Source: Amphiura filiformis (taxonomy: Eukaryota > Echinodermata > Ophiuroidea > Amphilepidida > Amphiuridae). Taken from it: a DNA stretch of 64,000 nucleotides. The translations under genes and the position numbers were made by a program. Where the stretch lies: the NCBI RefSeq assembly GCF_039555335.1, contig NC_092629.1, forward strand, positions 28,420,775 to 28,484,774, in the 5' to 3' direction. Each line of letters begins with the position of its first letter. The first letter of the stretch is position 1. The notes beneath the pieces were generated by a model. The model made no database searches. It saw only the letters and a program-made list of their open reading frames with translations, and had not been told where the DNA came from. Shown in pieces: positions 54,764-64,000 of this stretch.

Positions 54764-57700
54764 CTGAAAAATAAAAAAGTAAGCAAATTAAAATCTTGTT
54801 GTTTTTTCTTCTCAGCAACAAACAAACCTTCAAAGGTGTCACAATAATCAGCCCAAATGGGTCTAAAAAGCACTTACATTGAGATGGTACTGCTGTTTGT
54901 TAGATAGGCACATATGGTTAACCAATAAGTTAGATTGATTTATCTAGAGACGTTTTTATCTTTGGGTGCTAGAGTGCTCTTTTTGAAGTGGTTTTAAGAT
55001 TTGACATACTCACATTGTGCTTATATATATTATCTAGTAGCATCTTTGGGTGCTAGAACACCCAATTTGACATAGTCAGTGTCACAATAATCAGCCCAAT
55101 GGGTGTAAAAAAGCACTTACATTGAGGTGGTACTGCTGGATAGGCACATTTGCTTGACCATCAGGCTGTTGCCTTATTTAATATCTAGTGAAGTTTTATC
55201 TTTGGGTGCTAGAAAACATTTTTTGAAATTGATTTAATATGATTTGAGATAGTCAGTGCCACAATAATCACCCAAATGGGTGTAAAAAAGCACTTACATT
55301 GAGGTGGTACCCACCGGATACTGGATAGGCATATTTAATTTACTTGATCAATAGGCTATTGCCTTATTTAATATCTAGTGATGTTTTATCTTTGGGTGCT
55401 AGAAAACATTTTTTGGAAGTACATTTAATATGATTTGACATAGTCAGCGATACAAAAATCAGCCCAAATGGGTGTAAAAAAAGCACTTACATTGAGGTGG
55501 TACTGCCAGATAGGCATATTTAATTTACTCAACCAAATAGGTTGTTGCCTTATTTAATATCTGTGAAGTTTTATCTTCGGGTGCTAGAATACACTTATTG
55601 AAGTGGTTTTAAGATTTGACAGAGCCAGGGCTACAATAATCAGCCCAAATGGGTGTAAAAAGCACTCACATTGAGGTGGTACTGCTGCTTGCTGAATAGG
55701 CACATTTGGTTGACCAATAGGCTGTTGACCTAACTGTACTGGTCTGACTGCCCCATTGACCATGGTCACTTGTTGCTGCATTGGTTGCTGAGGGGGCATG
55801 TTTGGTGTGGCCGCACCTTGGCTGCTAAGTTCAAAAAGGCCATTGGTGAGCTGCTGGCATGCGGCTGCTATGTTAGTAGGAGCGTTTGGATCTGTTACGC
55901 CATTCTGTGTTGGTACTGCGGCATTGGCTTGCATATTGAATTGTGCCCGACCTGTTGAGAAAAGAAAACAGATATATAACTTGATGCTTTGCATGCTAGC
56001 CATAGCCTTCAAAATAAAAAGTTCCAAGTTTTGAGATATTTTCTCAAAATATCAAGAGCTTTCTTAAGAACCACTGAACCAATACTAGGCTTGTTTGTAC
56101 TCATTTTAATGCATTTTTCATGCAAATTCTAAATATGGTCATGAGCATTTAAATTTCTGAAATTTTTGAATTTTTAAAACAAAATTTGAAACTTGTCGTC
56201 TGCAGTTGACTACCCTGTGTGCTGACCATAAGCTTCAACATAAGAATTCCAAGGTTTGAGATATTTTTGCAAAATATCAAGAGCTATCTCAATAGTGGGC
56301 TAGTTTGTTCTGATGTCAATACATTTTTCATTATCATGCAGCAAAATGTACAAATTCTGGCATTTTTAAACTTGTCTTCTGCAGTCCACATCCGTGTGGA
56401 GAGAGTTAAAGCAAAAATGTGCGATTTCAATAAAGAATGGGTTCTTATATGTTTTCCACTAAATTTTTATTATCACTGGTCACATTAGGCAAAAAAAAAC
56501 AAAACATGTTTGTTTCCTGTAGCAGGTCAAATGAGTCAAATGTGAAATGTGGTCTTAATTTTTTTATTTTTTTATAATCCATGTCTTCAAATGAAAAAAA
56601 ACCAACACCTTTTTTGCTGCAAATTGGAATGGGAATTTACAGTGGGTCTCTCCGACACACAATAAAATCATATTTCTTCATATTCAAGAATATTTATGAT
56701 CCCCTTTCAACCTGTAGATTAAAAATGGTATTTAAATAAATGTGTGATATATATGTGTGAATGAATGAATGTGTTTCACTACACTCGTTTGTGTGATGTG
56801 TAAATGTTTACTCCAGTAGTGTTTTATATTTTATTTTGCGATTTTTTCTTGTTTTTTGTTTTTTTCCTTTGTAAGTGAAAAAAAAAAACTAATGCATAAA
56901 ATAAGCCATCAAAAACCTAATGCACGTGCTACAGGAAACAAACTTTTTTTTAGGCCTTATGTCCCCTTTTAATTTTAGGCCAAAAATGAGGTAAAACAAA
57001 GATAACTGCAATTTCAATCCAGCGCATATAATTATCATCAATGCATGTATGAGCTGGCCAATCATTATTAATTTGAGCGGAGCTTCACGCAGCTGAGACG
57101 TATAAATAAGACGCATAATGAATAGTGATATACACACAGTTCATACGTCAATGATACACTTGCACGAGACGTGTCAGCTATCACTCGATCAGTGAACACA
57201 GTGAATAAACTGGACATCTCAGGGTTTATCATAAAACTTAAAATTGTAGTGCAATTAAAGCACTTCAGGCTTAGTCTTTCATGTGGTATTTTAGTACACC
57301 ATTGGGCATTACAATCATGCAAGAAGTGAAAATTAAAGACAAATTTAGGGCGTCGCTGTGGAGCAAATCACATATTATGGCTTTAAGGTTGTTAACTAGC
57401 TGATTGATTGACTGAGTGGATGATGGATTGGCGATTGATTGATTGATTGATTGATAAAGCATCATACCTTGTTGATTGACCGCTGAAGGCTGAGTGACCA
57501 TTGGCTGATTGGGTGGTTGTGGTACTTGTGCCGGTGTGGTCGGTTCTGCCGGCTGCTGACCAATCTCTTCAGGCACAGTAGGTGATGTTGGTGAATGAAT
57601 CGGTGATACTAAAATGAACGAATGAATGAATGGATGAAAGAAGGCATGAACAAATGAATTGATGGCAACAATGAATTATACATGTATTATTTGAAATCAA

Positions 57701-59633
57701 AATATGTGGTGTGATCACGCAAAATCAGTCTGAAGTCGGACATATTCAATTTCTTATAGGATTGTAAAAAGCATTTGCAAAGCTACATTTGGCAGGAAAC
57801 CACCCTTGAATTTGGAAAACCAGTTCAAAAGATGTGGGTAGTTAAAAAAAGTTTCCAAAACAATAGGAAACAAAATATTTCACACTTCCAACTGATTTTG
57901 CTTGATCACGTCACATATCTATTCATGAGCCAAAATGATCAGCTAAAATATACCATGGGAAAATCCACACTACTGTACCCCTGTGGAAGATTTAGCTAAA
58001 GTCTTCAACAGAGGGAGTATGAGTTTCGAATGGAATAGACAATTGTGTAACTTCCATTTGAAATACTCACTCCAGTTGTGGAAGATATAGGTAAAGCTAT
58101 AATACAGAGGGAGTATGAGTTTCAAAATGATTAACCCTGACCAATTACATTTCAAAAACATACTCCCCCTGTTAAAGATACTTCCTAAATCATCCACAGG
58201 GGTAGTATGGATTTCAACTGGAATAGCCCAATGCAGTAAAATGCAATTTTATTATTAAAAGCTAGGCACACTAGATGGTGAGAACACCTTTTAACACATT
58301 AATTTGGGGTAAATTATGATGAAAATAAATAGAGTGATGCAGTTATTTTTAAACTGAACTTTTAAAATGTGTATGTGTATCCACAGAACAAAATTTGTGG
58401 AAAAAGTATTGCAACTCAAAATCTCAAAGCAATAGCTAATTACAATGTTTAAAGAATGTCTCCAGCAATCACAACATCATGGTTATTTGTGCTCAATTGT
58501 TGTAACTTTTGTCAGCCTTCACTCTATCACTGGGACGTCATTGCACTTGACAATCTCAGTGTCCAGGAATTTTGAATTAATTTTAATTGGTTTTTATGGT
58601 CAATATGAGTTTGTTTGAAATAAAACCATGTGATTCGTGCTTGATAATTAATTTTCTAACATATAAGGCATGATGTTGTAGATGTTGTGATTGCCGGAGA
58701 CTTCCTTTAAATCACTCAATCAAAAGTCAACCTTTCAACATGGCAACTTACGTTCTTGATGGGTATGCAGCACTTGTTGTTGTCTCTGAATGGTGGAAGG
58801 CAACTCGTTTAGTCGAAGTGACAGTTGTCGTTTGAAAGGCGACTGATCGCTGAGCTGGTGGCCGGTGCCTCGGAAGGAGGAACGTGCCCTCATCAGTAGA
58901 TCGTTGGACGCGTGCCGCCGTGGGCGTGCGAATGGTTGCACGGCTGATGGATTTGTTGTCGCAGCACCTGATTCAGGTAAATCATCTACAGTGGGAATGA
59001 AGAAAATCACAAATGTTACAGACATAATGTATAATTTTTTATATGATTTTGGTTAATTTCTGATTTTTTGGCATATTTACAATATTAACACATGTCCCAA
59101 AATGAAATCAGCCAAATGTGTTGTTTGGAAGGACACAAGAGCAGTTTTGACATTATAATGTCTGCCGAGGGATTTTTTTTTCGGGGAGGGAGTAACATTG
59201 GGGGGCAAAATTGCTGCAAAAAGTGGACATTTTCGTAATTTTGAGTTTTTAGTGGGGGAATTTCCCCCCATGTCTTCCATTCCGCATTAGGTTTCTTACT
59301 TGGGAAGAGCTTTGAGATGAACTATTAAATTAAGATGACCTTATTTTTTTGTGCCAGTCGGCCAGCCGTCAGTGCTGGCTGGCTTTGGCCAGCATAACTA
59401 CAGGAGGAGTTATAGCAAATATTACCTATATCAGTTTCTAAGGGTAAGGGTTCCAGTTGTTGTTGAGCCTCCAATTGCTCTGTCATCGTTGACTGTTTGA
59501 AGGATCCTTGTCTTGTGAAGCTGGTCTTGTTGACGTCAAACTCAACTTTGACCCCACATAATTTATCTCTCTGTTGCTTGCGTTCCAAGCAGGCTGCAAA
59601 GGCACATCCAACGGCATGACTGAGTCTCTCACC
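54108..59633 (-). CDS. numb: numb: Notch-pathway endocytic adaptor, last 5 coding exons (506 codons); 5' end outside window
   Basis: Numb is a membrane-associated adaptor inherited asymmetrically; it opposes Notch by endocytosis. Exons on the minus strand: 59633-59426, 58985-58752, 57608-57468, 55951-55670, 54763-54108 (stop 54108-54110). All are GT-AG and phases join (1521 nt). In order they encode the PTB C-terminus ([20 protein letters not shown], human nearly identical), [13 protein letters not shown], and the Numb domain with RRHAS, SSFRGTG and [17 protein letters not shown] (aPKC/14-3-3-type serines). A Pro/Gln-rich stretch with NPW motifs (TNPWEQ, SNPWAT) and polyQ follows, and the tail is DAKWEALDG...[18 protein letters not shown] (EH-domain ligand) is kept. 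The DPF found before the tail in human NUMB is replaced by VDNFDAKW. The PTB N-terminus lies beyond 64000. Metazoan identity is certain; numb versus numb-like cannot be split in an invertebrate. Confidence 0.95.
54413..54460 (-). repeat. CAG/CTG tract encoding polyQ in numb
   Basis: Imperfect CTGCTG repeats on the plus strand give Gln-rich QIQQQQ and YQQQQQQQ stretches. Likely length-polymorphic. Confidence 0.8.
54860..55670 (-). repeat. Five tandem copies of a numb splice-donor segment
   Basis: Units of ~180-240 bp each contain, on the minus strand, CAGTACCACCTCAATGTAAG (donor blocks starting at 54871, 55114, 55291, 55484) and a TTTGGGTGCTAGA block. The fifth, at 55663-55680, is the real end of exon 55951-55670 with donor GTGAGT. 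The duplicates carry the last ~40 bases of that exon but not its beginning, and three keep a consensus GTAAGT. Confidence 0.85.
55670..55951 (-). CDS. numb: numb coding exon (Q/P-rich)
   Basis: Encodes [40 protein letters not shown] (compare human SSLCSQITNAFSTPEDPFSS) and ..[15 protein letters not shown]. Acceptor CAACAG, donor GTGAGT. Confidence 0.92.
55995..56410. repeat. Dispersed repeat B, two adjacent partial copies
   Basis: 55995-56215 and 56222-56410 each contain GAGATATTTT..CAAAATATCAAGAGC and ACTTGTC(G/T)TCTGCAGT, in the same orientation as 6235-6470. A tandem arrangement of the family. Confidence 0.55.
57000..57395 (+). mobile_element. Solo arm of the long inverted-repeat element
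   Basis: Matches 25-395 of the window's first element (TGATATACACACAGTT, AAGCACTTCAGGCTTAGTCT, ACCATTGGGCATTACAATCA). Its partner arm is absent. Located in a numb intron, 70 bases from an exon. Confidence 0.75.
57436..57462 (-). repeat. (GATT)n next to the numb donor
   Basis: Six GATT units end about 6 bases from the donor of exon 57608-57468. Confidence 0.8.
57468..57608 (-). CDS. numb: numb coding exon (Pro-rich)
   Basis: Encodes [20 protein letters not shown] and then [27 protein letters not shown]. Acceptor TTTTAG, donor GTATGA. Low similarity to human, as expected of this linker; several SP/TP and PxxP sites. Confidence 0.85.
57953..58231. mobile_element. Palindromic repeat A (long form)
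   Basis: CCCTGTGGAAGATTTAGCTA.. and ..GTATGGATTTCAACTGGAAT GCCC-type end. Close relative of 41955-42240. Confidence 0.7.
58752..58985 (-). CDS. numb: numb coding exon (Numb domain)
   Basis: Encodes [20 protein letters not shown] and [20 protein letters not shown], the conserved basic/phosphorylation block. Acceptor CTGTAG, donor GTAAGT. Confidence 0.96.
59426..59633 (-). CDS. numb: numb coding exon (end of PTB domain)
   Basis: Encodes [40 protein letters not shown] and [20 protein letters not shown]. Acceptor CTCCTCAG, donor GTAATA. First numb exon within the window. Confidence 0.96.
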
Positions 59634-59881
59634 CTGAGGAGAAACAAGAATAGAGATCTTTAGCATAATGTTCCACAAGGTACAATTCTAGGCCCTTAAC
59701 CCTGGAGATTAAGTAACTTACACCTTTTGCTTTGCAAGTTTGTTGCAAATACATCTATACATTGGTTCACCTCAAGTTCGGCAGTGAGGGTATTGGGTGT
59801 TCCGCAAGGTTCTATTTGAGGACCTAATTTTCTCTAGACTTTCACATTTTGTGGACATCACTCTCTCACTGTTAAAAACAA

Positions 59882-60440
59882 ACTAGAGCGGTTACCGCAC
59901 CATAGCTGAACCATGGGGATTTGGCAGTATATTGTGATATGTGTATATATCATTCCTTTATAACCCCTTAATGCCCTTAAATGAATATTAAAATATTTGA
60001 AACATGTTTAGAATGTCATAAAGATCATTGCATTTAAATATCAGCTCAATTGGAGCATTTGTGACAACTTGACCTTTGACCCCTTTATGACCCTTAATGA
60101 CCTTAAGTGAATATTAAAATATTTTAAACATGTAAAGAATGTCATAAAGATCATTGCATATAAATTTCAGCTAAATTGGAGCATTTTTGGTTAAAATGAC
60201 CTTTTTGACCCCAGTGACCCCTTGGATGACCTCTGATTTTAGGAAATATTTTTATTATATTCTTTACTTCTCTCTCTTTTATTTGATACCACTTGGGGGT
60301 TCATACCTTCGTGGCATTTAAAGATATGTCCATTTCAGACCAAATGGTTGGTAAGTAAGTAAGAAAGTAAGTAAGTAAGTAAGCAAGTAAGTAAGCAAGT
60401 AAGTAACATACACTCATATAGGCTGATACCATTTCATGGT
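59882..60440. repeat. Diverged two-unit repeat ending in (AAGT)n
   Basis: Two ~130-bp units (59951-60062 and 60080-60195) share GAATATTAAAATATTT, AATGTCATAAAGATCATTGC and TTGGAGCATTT. They are followed by GTAAGTAAGTAAGCAAGTAA at 60350-60406. ACCATGG../..ATGGTTCAGC words near both ends are inverted. Could be a LINE tail or a TIR element. Confidence 0.5.
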
Positions 60441-61028
60441 TCAGCAAAAATAAACTAATCAATTGAAATAAACTAATCAATTAGGAGAAACCTAAGTTGA
60501 AGTACTATTATTGAAATTTCTGAGGTTCTAAATTTTTAAGTTGTTATCGTTTGAGGCAGACTGTGTGCAGGCAGACTGTGTGCAGTCTGCAAAATTTGAA
60601 TAAAGCATAGCTATAGAACTTACATGTACTCCATATTTTGTTATCTTTTATATAAAAAAAGAATGTTTCATTATGAGTAACTCATATCATTATTTGATTA
60701 AAACACCTGTCTTGTCAGACAGTGATCAATCGACACCGATATCAATCCACATAATGTCAGCCTTGTGTTGGTAACCTAGTTTGTACCATAGAACTAGTCT
60801 GCATTTGTACATTTATGTACTTCTGTTTTGTTTTGATTTTGTTTTTTATTTTTGTACTATTATTTTGCATTCACACATCACTTTAAATAGCCAACTGGCG
60901 TGTACAAAAGCCCAACATCATGTACTGTCTTCCCTTTGTGCATTTTAATTCCCAACATCACCATTTTTGCCTAATTTGCATACTATGAGAACTGACCATT
61001 TTCATTTTTGCTACACACACCTTGGAAC

Positions 61029-61326
61029 CAGAGAAGATAATACCCTTCCCAGAATTCTTTGCAACATATGCATCACCTCATTACATCAAATGACATGACA
61101 CTCCTATTACTTTGTACATCTAGGTTAACTTCGTTTTCACGTTGAGAATAGACTGGCTAAATATGGGTCGATAGTCAAGAAATAAAAATATTTTGCAAGA
61201 TCTGGATGTGCTCTGTTCATAGAGGTACTTTTTGTCACTATCAACCTATGTTACACTAGATAGCAAATTAGTACAGAAAATTGAAATGGAAGAAATGCAT
61301 TATGGGAAGTGTAAGATATCTTCCCT
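61029..61326 (+). mobile_element. Repeat C MITE, copy 3 of 3
   Basis: AGAAGATAATACCCTTCCCA start and GCATTATGGGAAGTGTAAGA end. Interior TCAAGAAATAAAAATATTTT. Confidence 0.68.
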
Positions 61327-61499
61327 AGCTTAGAACTACAATGTAAATTATTCATTGCAGGAGACATTGTCAACCTTAGACATAATGTTGCACATCAATT
61401 AAAACATTCATTAGATAGCACCTGTGCAGAAGGAACAACAATCAATCAATTACCACACAGGATTAATCTATGTCAGATAACGGAGGCCAAGCCATGGAC

Positions 61500-61760
61500 A
61501 CATTGGATGTTAACTTTCTACACGCGGGTCTCGACTGCAGCCGACAAGTTTCAATTTTTATTTATTCAAAAATTTCAGAATTGTAAATTTTCATGACCAT
61601 ATTCTGAATCAGCGTGAAAAATGCTTTAAAATGAGCACAAATAAGCCTAGTATTGGTTCAGCGGTTCTTGAGATAGCTCTTGATACTTTGAGGAAAAATC
61701 TCCAAACTTATGACTTTTTTATGTTAAAGTCTATGGCTAGCACGCAGAGCATTAAGGATA
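61500..61760. repeat. Dispersed repeat B copy (reverse)
   Basis: CTCGACTGCAGCCGACAAGT, ATTTTCATGACCATATTCTG and TTGGTTCAGCGGTTCTTGAG, same family as 36425-36640. Confidence 0.55.
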
Positions 61761-61769
61761 CTGCATTAC

Positions 61770-63180
61770 CCTATTAAAAGGCCAACAAAAATAGTCTCAA
61801 GAAATGTTTTAAAGCTTTATACATACATTTTAAATCCAATCCAATGCGGAATGTGTTTTACCCTCTCATTTTTTTTCTTCCCCAACTCAAAACTTGGTCA
61901 AAAAGCTTGAGATGCTTGCAAACAATGAAACATTAATTGCTAAGTTTTTAATTAATTCAATAATTTGCTCATCCAGAGGATCGTAAAAATCATCAAAATT
62001 CAGATTTTGGCACCTTTGTTAGTGTCATAGATGTGGTAAAATAGCTTGCTGGTGGTTAAGCTGAAAACCATGTATTAAAGACAATAGAAGACATTTTACA
62101 TGAATCTGTAATTTCTCTACTTAAGGTCGGATCGTCGGCTATCGTGTCATGCACCGAATCCCCTCAAAATTTCCTTAATTGTGCCCTATCCTGTAATAAA
62201 TATCTTCCCCAAATTACAGATCGGGGCATCATTTAAATCGTTCAGAATCGCAAAAACGAAATGTCAATTTTCACTAACTTAGCCGTCTCATTGATATTGC
62301 ACAAATCACAATAGTATCGTGCATGTATGAATAAAATAATAACATTGCGTAGCATTGTTTCATTGAACATTTTTGTCTGATTTTTCTGGGAAATTTTTAG
62401 AATGCTATGAGTTGTACAGTAAGAATATATGAAATTCTCAGTGCTTTATAACATTTAGCGAGCGACAAAATTCAACACACTTTCGTGCAGTACAGCGGTT
62501 CCCGGCTCTTGAAATTGTCACGGGAATTCAGCTGTGAGCATTCGCTACACTCATACACACACGTACACCATTTATACGGAGCTATTTTGGCTCCCAGGTT
62601 TTCACTAGTTTTCGTGCACAATTAACTTACCAGTCAATTTGGTAAATATCCAATACCTCAAAGTCATAAATAAAGTGTAGATATGCATGTTTCTAAAACG
62701 GAACCATTATTATTGGGTTTTACGTGTCGGGTAAATTTCATGATTTCGCCATGGACCTGTTCCATTAAACGCTGTACAAGCTACAACCAAAGGAGCCCAT
62801 GCAGCGCCGGGCATCGCCTAATTTTTTTTTTCCAATTGCGATAACACTGTTAACACACCACGCGAGCAATCAAAACAGAACACGGCAGCCAGCAAAATTA
62901 CGACAATATTAATAAGACTCCCTGTTTAGTGGAAAAAAGTTTTGTTTACCTTTTGAAGGATTTATCTGAATAGTGTTTGGTCAGAGACTTTTGAAGTAGC
63001 AAAGATTGATTGTTGTAAATAGATCTTTCTTTATGAATGAAATTTGCCATCTGCTACGTAATATTTGGACACTTACACCCTCAAAAGTGTTTTCTGTAAA
63101 AATGCTTAAAATATGGGATTTTCAGAATTATTGTCACAAAAATTGACTTAATGTAGACATTTTTTTAAATTGAAAGTTAA
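61770..63180. other. numb intron, no recognised element
   Basis: 62430-62830 is CpG-richer than its surroundings (CGGTTCCCGGCTC, GCAGCGCCGGGCATCGCC). On the minus strand a donor-like TTGACTGGTAAGTT sits near 62625-62638. An alternative first exon is conceivable but I cannot support one. Confidence 0.35.
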
Positions 63181-63189
63181 ACACAACAA

Positions 63190-63350
63190 GATTACCTAAA
63201 TTCTCTCGCCAGCTTTTGTTACTTTTCAGCTTCTTTAAGCAGAAATAAATTTTAACGACATCAATATTTTCACAGACTAGAAACACATGCTATTACGTAA
63301 TTAATGGACTTAGGCGAAAAAGCTGGCGAGAGATTTTAGATAATATTTAT
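63190..63350. mobile_element. Short TIR element (~160 bp)
   Basis: ATTACCTAAATTCTCTCGCC (then AGCTTTT) pairs with AAAAGCTGGCGAGAGATTTTAGATAAT. AT-rich interior. Confidence 0.6.
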
Positions 63351-63451
63351 TTACAATTTTTCCGATAGTAAAAGTTGGAATCAGAGTTCAACTTTTTGCT
63401 AGCAATAATTATTAGTCGTAAAATTAAGGTTGAACTAATTAATTGATATTC

Positions 63452-63983
63452 ATTACCGTACTGACGCGAGTATAGTCCCACCCCGTTTTTGGGTGAAAAT
63501 TTTTCAAAATTGGGGGGGTTTTAGTATAAAAAAAAAAAAAAAAAAATTTTTTATTTTTTAAATTTTTTTTTAAAGTTTTTATTTTTTCGGTTTGTAGTGT
63601 CCCTAGACCTAGACCTAAATGCTAGATCATTCATGGTTGACCTAAAAAAAAAAAAAAAAAAATTTCAAGATATTTTGTATTTTTAATATGAAAATTGATC
63701 ATTTATATTCATGTCATAGTCTATTAATGATTTCAAAATGCATTGAATTTGAATGCATTTTGAAATCATTAATAGATTATGACATGAATACCAAGTATCA
63801 ATTTTCAAATTAAAAATACAAAATATCTTGAAATTTTTTTTTTTTTTTTAGGTCAACCATGAATGATCCTAGCATTTAGGTCTAGGTCCTGGGACACTCC
63901 AAACTCCAAAGCCTAAAAAATAAATAACTTGGGGGTGGGACTTTACTCGAAGGTGGGACTATACTCGCGTCAGTACGGTAATT
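63452..63983. mobile_element. Full-length palindromic MITE (~530 bp)
   Basis: Ends ATTACCGTACTGACGCGAGT and its exact reverse complement, and arms continue almost unbroken (GGTTGACCT, CATTCATGG, TTTTGAAATCATTAAT) to a centre near 63746. Poly-A/T tracts interrupt both arms. TA flanks suggest a TA target. It would form a cruciform. Confidence 0.88.
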
Positions 63984-64000
63984 AATGCAAATTAGCAACT

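Overview
The window looks like nuclear DNA from an animal, most likely a marine invertebrate deuterostome such as an echinoderm or hemichordate. It holds three multi-exon genes with GT-AG introns (one GC-AG), whose proteins resemble known metazoan or phosphonate-pathway families. Everything else is AT-rich intron and intergenic DNA packed with small inverted-repeat mobile elements. The taxon call is weak. It rests on the gene set, on a 2-aminoethylphosphonate enzyme carrying animal-style introns, and on the frequent 'taggcctac' words. I could not run a search.

Layout. (1) 1-3868: a long inverted-repeat mobile element with ~1.2 kb arms. 3869-6517: intergenic, few recognisable features. (2) 6518-24752, minus strand: a complete eight-exon NAA40 (NatD, histone H4/H2A N-terminal acetyltransferase), 245 aa. 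Its key residues (Tyr85, Asp127, Tyr136, Tyr138, Glu139) fall at the same numbers as I recall for the human protein. (3) 24753-26343: a 1.6 kb head-to-head interval, probably the promoter region of both flanking genes. (4) 26344-38976, plus strand: a complete seven-exon 2-aminoethylphosphonate-pyruvate transaminase gene (PhnW family), 374 aa, with Asp169, Lys195 and Arg340 in the catalytic positions. (5) 38977-54107: 15 kb with no supportable gene, filled by MITEs and repeats. (6) 54108-59633, minus strand: the last five coding exons (506 codons) of numb, from the end of the PTB domain to the C-terminal NPF motif. Its upstream exons lie beyond the right edge. 59634-64000 is intron.

The three genes do not look functionally linked: chromatin N-terminal acetylation, C-P bond metabolism, and Notch/endocytic fate control. 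The divergent NAA40/PhnW pair may share a promoter interval.

The most unusual structures are two TIR-bounded non-coding elements (13736-15592 and 31622-34054). Each carries its own array of a ~14-base motif in both orientations (7 and 9 copies), and the two motifs share a CCT(A/C)CGAA core. Also notable are decayed duplicates of PhnW exon 6 next to the working exon, five tandem copies of a splice-donor segment in numb, several near-perfect hairpin elements, and two hAT-like MITEs with exact 8-bp target duplications.
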